NCBI GenBank assembly: GCA_008802785.1
Contig: VUYT01000002.1
Location: forward strand, 806,001-870,000
DNA: 64,000 nt
Source of the DNA: Symmetrospora coprosmae
Lineage: Eukaryota > Basidiomycota > Cystobasidiomycetes > Symmetrosporaceae
Direction: 5' to 3'
Made by a program: the position numbers and the translations under genes
Notes under the pieces: model-generated
Databases searched by the model: none
What the model was told of the DNA's origin: nothing
What the model saw: the letters and a program-made list of their open reading frames with translations, nothing else
Shown here: positions 56,098 to 64,000 of the stretch, piece after piece
Numbering within the stretch: the stretch's first letter is position 1
How the letters are laid out: each line of letters opens with the position of its first letter

Positions 56098-58142
56098 ATG
56101 CTCGCCCGCACCTCAGACCGCGGTAGCGTCGCACAGTGGTGTCTCCTCCTCTCCCTCCTCCCTGCGCTCGTCCTAGCCCAGGCGTCAAAGACCTCGCAGA
56201 TCTCGTCCGCCACAAAGGCCCTCAGTACGCTCGGCGCAGCAACGGCCAGCCCGTTCTGCACGTCGTACATTGGCAGCAAGCCAGTGACAGTATGTCTTTA
56301 CTTGTGCCCTAACCGAGGCCCTGCCTCTATAGTCTGCTGACTGTTCTCCATTGACGCTTCTTGCAGGTCGTCACTGTCCGCGAGACTGGCATCTCCACAG
56401 TCAATGTCGTTGCAACGTGAGCAGTCAGCTGGCAGCTCTCCTCTCGCCCTGCTCGGAATCTAATACACTTCATCTCACCTGCATGCAGGTCCACGACTGT
56501 TCTCCCAACGGGCGAGCCTCGGAGCTCGGTGTGAGTCTGGCTCGACTCAGAGGCTCCAAGGCCACTACCGGCGTGCTGAATGCAATCCCGTCACTCCCTC
56601 GCCTGCAGCACTGTCGTCCGGACCACCACAGACACGAGGACGTAAGGAACCTCTATCTCATAACGTCAGCGCAGTACGTGCAAGCCGGCTGAATCCGTTC
56701 CACTGGCAGCACGACCTGGGTCCGCGGCACCGTCTACCCGGACACCACAGACGTCTACACCACCCAGACCGTTACCCTTATCGAGCCAGAGTGGACGCAG
56801 GAGCTCCCTGGAACGACGACTACACGTCCGGTGCGCTTGTCGTCACCGAGTCTGGCGGAAGTGCTGCTGCTGACGAGGTGCCCTGCCTTCTTCAGAGCAA
56901 CACTGCCACAGTCACCAGCTATTACACGCTACCTGACATGAGGCGCCGACAGGCAGGCAGCTTTCCCACGGCACTCACAAAGTTCCCGGCGAGCATCATT
57001 AGCTCCGCCTGCTCTACGTATCTCGGCACCTCCACGCAGTATTTCACGCACAGCTTCTACTCCGGGACCACCTCCGCCACCGTCTCTACAAAATGGGTTA
57101 CCTCCTCACCGCCCCCAGTGACATCGTGAGCTCCTGGACCTGTGCGAGTCCAGGAATCTGGCGCGACCAGGCAGCTGAGCCGCGCTTGTTCGCAGCACGC
57201 GTATGGTCACGACCACCCGGCTCGCTCTCGTTACGAGCACGGCACAGGCAACGGCGACACGCGTGTCGGTGGATACAGACACGGCTATGCAGTACTCTGG
57301 CACAGTCACGACGGTCAATCCCGATCTCTTGACCACCGTGAGCTGGCGCGCCACCTTCACCGCTTAGCAGAGCCTGGCGAGTGATTCAGACTGAGACCAT
57401 GACCACATATTCTGCTCGGAAACAGGTGCTCGGTCCCGGAACCACGACCGTCACTGCGAATGTCGCCAGGGTGAGGCAGACCTTTTCCGCGTCTTGTCGC
57501 GCAATGGCTTGGCTAATGTTGACATCCCGCTTTTCTGTAACTCAGGCTACCAGAGCGGATGTGCGCACATCGTCTACTTTTGTTGACGGCTCCCCTTCGA
57601 CTTTTTTTTTGGCTGACTCGCCTCTTCCTGTAGCTCATCAACTTTGAAGATCTCTGGAACGGCTACATTCTGCTCTGGGGTGGCTACCATGGAGTGCTCT
57701 GGCAGTCGGGCGTCAACCAGCGCCCGTCAGGCGAGTATGCTGCGAACGGCGCTTACTACCTGATGGCCAACCAGGGTGGCTGGAATCCGGTCATTCGGTC
57801 GGGCAGGGGCGATGCCGCTTTGCGCCTGAAGAGCATGAGCTGCAACATTGGCAGCAATGCGGCCGAGAACTCGTATGCTACAGTCGTCGGCACTCTTGCC
57901 GGACGGGTGCGTCTGGATGGTATGAAAGCAGCGCGCTCGGGACAAACGCTGACGCTCGTCTCCTTCGATGTTTTCCATCCTCGCAGGAGCTGTATGCCAT
58001 CCAGCTCCTGTGCTTCAAGTACTCGCAGGCAGCCAACGATTTCCGTGGTCGCCGACTGCCCTACGTGGACACCATCTCGTTCCGGTACAGCCCGGGGTAC
58101 GCTGGCGGATTCGACGACATTGCTCTCGACATCATCGAGTGA
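56098..58142 (+). CDS. Secreted stalk-and-head protein A
   Basis: Signal peptide within MLARTSDRGSVAQWCLLLSL to about VLAQ, then ASKTSQISSATKALSTLG and ASPFCTSYIGSKPVT, nearly identical to protein B at 60.9 kb. Many tiny exons encode a Thr/Val-rich stalk (VVTVRETGISTVNVV, TTWVRGTVYPDTTDVY). A basic site MRRRQAGSFPTAL is followed by the conserved block LTKFPASIISSACSTYLG. After more Thr-rich exons comes the head: LINFEDLWNGYILLWGGYHG, ANGAYYLMANQGGWNPVI, NSYATVVGTLAGRELYAI and VDTISFRYSPGYAGGFDDI. It looks like a jelly-roll carbohydrate-binding-like domain (opening FEDL, closing FDDIALDI). That fold is inferred from pattern only. No membrane anchor or GPI signal is evident. Confidence 0.78.
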
Positions 58143-58668
58143 GGCGCCGATTGGCGCGGGGCGAGCTTTACCGATCTGCCGCATGGGCGCTTCTGGCGTA
58201 CATGCTGTTTTCTATGGATCCACTTTCTAGCTTCTTCGCGTTGTCGCATCACGAGACCCGCCTTGTCTCCGCACGCAGTCTTTACTTGGGCAATATCATT
58301 TGGGGGAGCCTACGCTCGTGTGACATTCTGCTCTGCGTGTCGATACAAAGGAACTGCCCGTGGCCACCGCCAGCGCCTCCGGTCCGTTCGGCCGCAGTAT
58401 CGCTGCACGCAGAAGCTACTCGAGTACGTTGTACTCCGCATCAACGTAATATGTGCCCTACGCTCGATAGCTGCCACGATCGTTATCCTGATATAGCTTC
58501 ACGCAACTCGACAGCTCTCTTTGCTTCACCTCCGTTTGGCTGCCGAATGGACCTCCGGGCGCCTTTCAGTCCGACCGCCCTCTGAGGAAAGAAAGGGAAT
58601 CGCGATGGCTCTATTGCTTGCTGAAGTGGTCTGCTCTGCTCCTGGACTTCATTCGGCGAACTAACAAC
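58143..58668. other. Intergenic between protein A and the glycosyltransferase-like gene
   Basis: About 525 bp: 3' region of protein A and upstream region of the next gene. No coding signal. Confidence 0.5.
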
Positions 58669-60470
58669 ATGCCTCCTGCGCTGGTTGTCCGGGGCCTTGC
58701 CATCCTGACGCTTGTCGTTTCCACTCTGTACCTCCTGTCCTGCTACCTAGCAGCCCACCCATCTATCGCATGGTCGCAGGATCGTCCCGCTCCTCCTCAG
58801 CCATTCACAAACCATGACGCAGTGTCGGACCTCACGTCAGTCGGTCCAGATGTGACCGTCACGAGCTCCGGCCCAGACGGCCACTGGCCCGCCATGACCA
58901 CACCGAGCAGCCTGATCTGGCTCGAGGACACGCCGCCGGTGCTCTCGTCGCCGGACGCGGCAGCAACAGCCTCGTTATCGCCTGCGTCTGCTTTAATCGC
59001 GCAGTATCAGCCCGCCGCCCATCCTGGCCCACTGCGCGTTGCGCTTCTGGACGGGCACCTGCACGGTCACGATGGTGAGCAGGTGAGCAGCTAAGGAGAC
59101 GAAGCAAGCAGTGATAGCTCATGTAGGAGCATTGTAAACACAGAGATCATCGCCCCGCTCCTACACACGCTCTCTACGATTCCGGACATAGAAGTCGCCG
59201 TCTTCCGCAACCGCTTTCGAGAGGGCTTTCGCAAATTCGTTGAGCCATGGTACAACGGGCGCTTCTATCGCTTTCGAGATTTCTTCGAAGGCAGCGACGC
59301 TAGCCCTGCCTTCAATGCGAAGAACGCGGACGTGGTGATTCTTAGCACAGCAGACCGAGACCTGGGGCCGCTTCTCGACCAGACAGAAGGGCTACGACAA
59401 TATCCACACCTCAAGATTATCGCCATTGCACACCGCTCAACGCGCTACGACATCCATCTCGTCCCGCAGGATTCGGCAGATCCGAGCGATGACTACCCGC
59501 TCACTCACAAGACACTGCAGAGGATGGCCGAGCTGCTGCAAGAGGGGCGGCTCGAGCTCATGACTCTCGCGCCGAACGTGCGCAAGAGCTTGCTGCACAC
59601 GCTGCGCATGGGAGTCCTGGAAGGGTCTGCCGTGCCCGATGTGCGGGTCTTTGTGCCCGTGAGTTCAGGGGACTGACTGCCTACATCGACCTTTGCTGAG
59701 CGTGGCAAGCCCGCGATGTAGATTGCTCCGTTGGATAGGACGCCAAAAGAACAGAGACCAGTAGGCACAGTACAAAAGGCTGTAATCCAGGGCACTCTCG
59801 TATCGTGGTCTCGCGACTACGCGCGCATCTTTGCCGACCTGGAGCGCCGACTGCATCGCATTCCCTCGAACTGGGGATACCGCAGGGACGAGACTGGTCG
59901 GTACATAGGCAGTCCGGATCGACGCGGAGAGCCATTTCAGCTCGCACTCGTCGGGCACGAAGACGAGCGAGAGACTCTGCGTATCCCGGCAGAGCTGGAA
60001 AAGCTGGTCGAGCGGCAAGCAGACGTGCCATATCCGGACTATTATGCAGCGATTGGGACCGCTGTGAGTCATACCTGGCGCGTGTGCCTGCGTCGCATAG
60101 TCATCGATTGACTAACTGCCGACGGGGTCGATTCGGGCAGGACCTCCTCTTGCCGGCGTTTTCGTCGAGCGCATATTTCACCACGGTTGCCTCTTCGTCG
60201 ATACCTGCGGCGATCATGGCGCGGGTTCCGGTCTTGACTTCGCGAGCAGAGGTGGATGCGTACAGCTATCTGCGCGGTCCAGCCGTTGTGATGCGGGAGG
60301 AAGGCGAAGACGAGGTGGTTGCCATTGCGCGCCTCAGGAAGGAGCGTCAGAGCGTGCGGGCGTCCGACGCCGAGTGGGAGGCATACGAGGCGTGGTTGCT
60401 CGACAAGAACCGAGCTGTGATCCATCAATATCTTGGCTTGTCAAGCAGCGGTACATATATGCATGCTTAG
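58669..60470 (+). CDS. Type II membrane glycosyltransferase-like protein
   Basis: Start MPPALVVRGLAILTLVVS provides one N-terminal membrane segment (about residues 8-30), as in Golgi transferases. A Pro/Ser-rich stem follows, then LRVALLDGHLHGHD, joined to EIIAPLLHTLSTIPDIEVAV, FRNRFREGFRKFVEPWYNG and ADVVILSTADRDLGPLL. Exon 3 gives FVPIAPLDRTPKEQRPVGT, VQKAVIQGTLVSWSRDYARI and FQLALVGHEDERETLRIP. The last exon reads DLLLPAFSSSAYFTTVASSS, then IPAAIMARVPVLTSRAEVDA. The layout (two Rossmann-like halves, xVGTVQKAVIQGTL, then LVG and a late SIPxAIMARxPVL) fits a GT-B fold. The donor and acceptor are unknown. Three introns. It lies between the two sister secreted genes. Confidence 0.72.
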
Positions 60471-60927
60471 GAAAACGCCGTTATCACACTACTATACTAT
60501 AGCGCTCCGGGCAGGACGGCCCCGGCGGTTGAAGACCAACCCGAGAGCTCTCATCACGAAGGTCGAGGTCGTAAAAGTGCGACAAGTGGAATAGGTATAT
60601 GAAGACCTCCACAAATGAGCGTTGCGGGCAGTGCACTGGATCCTCGTGCGCATTCCCCGTCTGCCCATGCCTCTGAGGGCTTGGCGATCCGGACCATGAC
60701 ATGCTGCAAACGCCACGTTGGGCGGGCCATGTGTCAGATCTGTCGGGGGCTGCACACGCGCCCCCTTGTACGGAGATCATCACAACAAGCTGCTGTAGTT
60801 CTCCATCCCTCCTTGCCTTCGTCCCCGTTCGTATCTTTCCCACCTCCAACTTGACCTCTGCACTTCCGCACCCACGCTCTTTCAACACCCTCCTTTTTGC
60901 GCCGTGCAGGGGGCGTCCGCGTCCAGC
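60471..60927. promoter_or_regulatory. Upstream region of the stalk-and-head gene B
   Basis: About 450 bp, C/T-rich towards the start codon (60800-60900). No gene. Confidence 0.5.
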
Positions 60928-63289
60928 ATGCTCTCCATCCATTCCGGCAGTAGCTCTGCCTTCTGGTGCTACCTCGCAGCCCTCCTGTCTCTTCTTCCAG
61001 CCCTCGCGTATGGCCAGGCCTCAAAGACATCGCAAATCTCTTCCGCGACAAAGGCTCTCGGTACCCTCGGATCCGCCACTGCCAGTCCCTTCTGCACGAG
61101 CTACATCGGTCGCAAGCCAGTTGTGCGTGTACATGCCTGCTTTCCGGCGCGTTTTGCCAGACGGCTGACGCTTGTGCCCGCAGACTGTAACCGCCCGCAC
61201 CACCGGAGTCTTCACACGCGACGTAGTGACAACGTAGGCAACTCTTACCAGTCGGCTCTAATGCCTTCGCTAACGGAGTTGACATTTCGCATAGCACTAC
61301 GCTCACCCTCGCCACTGAGGAGCCGCGCAGGACAGTGTGAGGTCTCTTGCCTGCTTGCCCTGTCCGGCATGCATACGGCTGAAGGGTCACTACGATAATC
61401 ATACAGAACCGTCCGAGGCACAACGACAGCGACCTCTACGTAAGCTCCAGGAGATACCTTTCGGGCTGCGAGAGAGCGATCAAAGCCTGATTCTTGTCCC
61501 ATCCCGCAGAACGACATGGACCCGTGGTACCATCTACCCGGAAACTGAAGACGCCTACCAGACGGACTTTGTTACGCTGATCGATCCAGCATTCACTGAC
61601 GAGGTTGCGGGTCAGACAACCTCGGTTCCCGTGAGCACTACTGTATCTCGCTCATTAATTTCAGCAGGGCTAACCATAGACTGTGTTCCAGTCCGTCACC
61701 GTCACCAATCTCGTTCGTGTCACAACCACGTCCGGTCTTGCTCATCGCCTACGTCGGCAAGCTCAGGCGACTCCGCGAGTGCCGACACCCTTGACCCGCT
61801 TCCCAGCCTCGATTCTGTCAAGTGCTTGTTCCACATATCTCGGTCCCGCGCCTACCACAACTTTCACTCATTCTTACTTTACGAGCACGGAGATCAGGCC
61901 AACTTCCACACGCACTGTGACATCCAGCCCGGCTCCGGTGTCCGAGTAAGTAGTATACAACATCGGCAGGTCGCAATACATATAATGGCACTGAGCATGG
62001 ACTGCTATAGAACGCTGTGGTCCACCACAACACGCAAGGCGCTGGTTACGACGACCGCCGCGCATACAGCTACGCGTGTGCTGGTAGAGACGCAGACTGC
62101 GCAAGAGTACAGCGGGAGTGTGACCACAACGAATCCGGCGTTGACGACAACGGTGCGTTAATCCAGGCCTCGCCCGACCCCTATGCCTCAGGAGTGACGC
62201 GGCGACCGAACCCTTGTCGTCTTTTGCAGGAACTATATGACGGTACAACGACAATTGTGGCTACAGCGACGGCAAGTCACACTGTACTTCATCCTTGACC
62301 CTGCCCGGCTGGCTGACAAGCGCGGATCATACCACAGAGCACGGTCCTGGCCCCAGCGCCGTGCCTACCAAAGGTGCATCCAAGCAATGGCGACGGCATT
62401 ACCCGCTCAAACTGGGTTGCCTCGAGTGCACATGACACGCACTTCTTCATCGACCTTCCTTTCGAGATGCAGCTCTTCAGGACCAAGCAGCGCCGTCTCT
62501 ACATCTCCACTACAGGAGTGAGCTGGCTTCCGCAAGGCTTGGCATATACGAGCGCTATATTCGAACATGCTGACACGACGCGATGTGCGCATCATCGCAG
62601 AACTTGGGCCTTGTACCGGGCAGCTTCCCTGGCGAATACCGAAGTAGCCTGGGCATCCCTTCGGCATCCTACAACGAGGTGAATCGCATCGAAAGCTCAC
62701 GATGCGCTTCAAGAGTACTGATGATCCCTATATTCTCTCCTTTCCTCCCATAAACAGGCGCTCTTCGCCTTCTACAACCACCACTTCCTGAGTAGACAGC
62801 CTTGGGTCGGAGCTTGGTGGGAGTTCACCTCGACGGGCATTGTCGTGAGTGCTCGTACAAGATGAGGATTGGACTGCACAGCCAACGAACTGATTGAGCG
62901 ACTCGCACATATGAACAGATCGAATGGATTGTCTCGAATTCCAGCCAGCAAGGATACTACCAGTGGACCGTCGCGTACGACGTCAACCGCCCGGGCGTCT
63001 TTGTTATACGCTACTACCTCATTAGCGGGCCGCTGGCCAGCACCGTCATTGGAGCGCAGTCAGGTATGCTGAGCAAGCCTCTGCTCCCGAACAGGCGCGC
63101 CCGTGACGCTGAGGTGTACTTGCCTGCACTCTCTCAGATAACACTTCGGGTCCACAGACTGTCATGCGGTACACCGGCGACCCCAATCTCGTTGCCGGGC
63201 GCGTTATCGAATTCGACACTCTCGCTAACTCCATCACCGAAGGCAGGTTCAACGGCAAGTGCAGCGCCAACTACGGCTCGCTGTCGTAG
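60928..63289 (+). CDS. Secreted stalk-and-head protein B
   Basis: Start MLSIHSGSSSAFWCYLAALL, signal peptide to about LAYGQ, then ASKTSQISSATKALGTLGSA and ASPFCTSYIGRKPV, shared with protein A. Stalk exons are Thr-rich (TTWTRGTIYPETEDAY, SVTVTNLVRVTTTSG). A basic site HRLRRQAQATPRV precedes LTRFPASILSSACSTYLG. More Thr-rich exons follow. The head differs from A: PSNGDGITRSNWVASSAHD, HFFIDLPFEMQLFRTKQ, RLYISTTG, NLGLVPGSFPGEYRSSLG, ALFAFYNHHFLSRQPWVG, WWEFTSTGIVIEWIVSNS and GVFVIRYYLISGPLASTVIG, ending NYGSLS. The order resembles NIDO-like or adhesin beta-domains, but I would not name it. About 12 exons. Confidence 0.76.
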
Positions 63290-64000
63290 CGAGAAGAATA
63301 GCCTTTCTTTCCGCCATCGACACGTCACATATACCACTCTCATGCCGATTGACATCTCATCTTGGTTGGGCGCCAACCTTTCTAGCTTCTACGGTGCGTG
63401 TGTACATTGGGGACGGGCCGCGTTGGCCTCGTGCACGCACGCTTTGCCTTCGATGGGCAATTCATTATCGGGACACAGCGAGAGCGCGATGAAGTCTCGT
63501 CGAGCTCATGGAGTAAATACAGCTCTCTGCATGAGCTTCCCTGACATTGGATGACACGCACGATTTGCGTGCCGATCTTTTCCAGTGTTCATCTGACGGC
63601 GCAGGTCTTACTCTTGGGCCTGACCCAGGTGCACTGCGAAGGTGTGCAAGAATGGCTTCGCGATCTGCAGGAAACAGGCAGCTTCTTTGGCACACCTCAC
63701 CAAGCGAGCAGCGTACAGTATGCGGGTCCATGGAGGCGCAACTCGAGTCGTGGTCGGCGCTGCACGTGCCGCCCCGCCGCGACTGCTGGGAGGTCGACAG
63801 GTCAGAGGAGACGAGACGCACGTCCAGAAAGCTGTGATGTGCATCGGCGCGGAGGAGGCTCTTGCAGAAGTCTCCTTTTATCCAACATTCCGCAATCCTT
63901 TTTTTCCCCTTGCAAACCCAGAACCTGCTCCATGCCTCACGACCCACGGACGGCCACGTGGAGAGGGGGGCACGACAGGGCCGATGGAATGCCCGGAATG
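63290..64000. other. Unassigned right end of the window
   Basis: Long frames are open on both strands; a plus-strand frame from about 63592 runs off the window end (VLLLGLTQVHCEGVQEW), and a minus-strand frame spans 63465-63947. Neither has recognisable domains. A gene starting here cannot be excluded. Confidence 0.35.

Noticed and set aside
63465-63947. Minus-strand gene at the right edge
   Set aside because: No domain and no splice context; the window ends too soon to judge.

Overview
The window looks like nuclear DNA of a filamentous or yeast-like fungus, most likely a basidiomycete. It is GC-rich. Nearly all genes are cut by short introns (mostly 50-130 nt) with GTGAGT/GTGCGT donors, and genes of all classes are packed on both strands. 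The repertoire (KTI12, AP-3 sigma, ATG5, a GPR1/FUN34 acetate carrier, a FOX2-type multifunctional enzyme, a MATA-type HMG factor) is fungal. A placement in Ustilaginomycotina is my inference, not shown directly. I recognised no transposon, LTR element, virus relic, rRNA, tRNA or CRISPR.

Region 1 (0.2-31 kb) is a housekeeping and metabolic stretch. In order: mitochondrial enoyl-CoA hydratase (-), KTI12 (+), a doubtful small gene, an HMG-box protein (+), tRNase Z (-), a peroxisomal dienoyl-CoA isomerase ending in SKL (+), a hypothetical gene (-), a secreted protein with a lytic-transglycosylase-like (SLT) domain (-), PAB1 (-), AP-3 sigma (+), ATG5 (-), a low-complexity hypothetical gene (-), a SAM methyltransferase-like gene (-), an acetate transporter (-), a FOX2-type beta-oxidation enzyme (-) and an alpha/beta hydrolase (-). 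Three fatty-acid beta-oxidation genes and the acetate carrier lie within 29 kb.

Region 2 (31-46 kb) is regulatory and lineage-specific. It holds a large protein kinase of the PAS-kinase catalytic type, three tandem F-box-like paralogues on the minus strand (the third with a reading-frame break), and a very long Q/S-rich HMG transcription factor of the MATA/Prf1/Ste11 type.

Region 3 (47-63.3 kb) is a cluster of secreted, exon-rich genes: a 3.7-kb cysteine-containing protein with Ser/Thr-rich repeats, a second KR-processed secreted protein, a small cysteine-rich effector-like protein, and two sister proteins sharing an N-terminal stalk but carrying unrelated C-terminal heads. A type II membrane glycosyltransferase-like gene sits between the two sisters. 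This is the most novel-looking part of the window. A plausible but untested reading is that these are cell-surface or secreted interaction proteins, with the transferase perhaps modifying their Ser/Thr-rich stalks.

Exon boundaries were inferred by eye from frame continuity, family conservation and GT/AG sites. Start and stop positions are more reliable than the internal joins.
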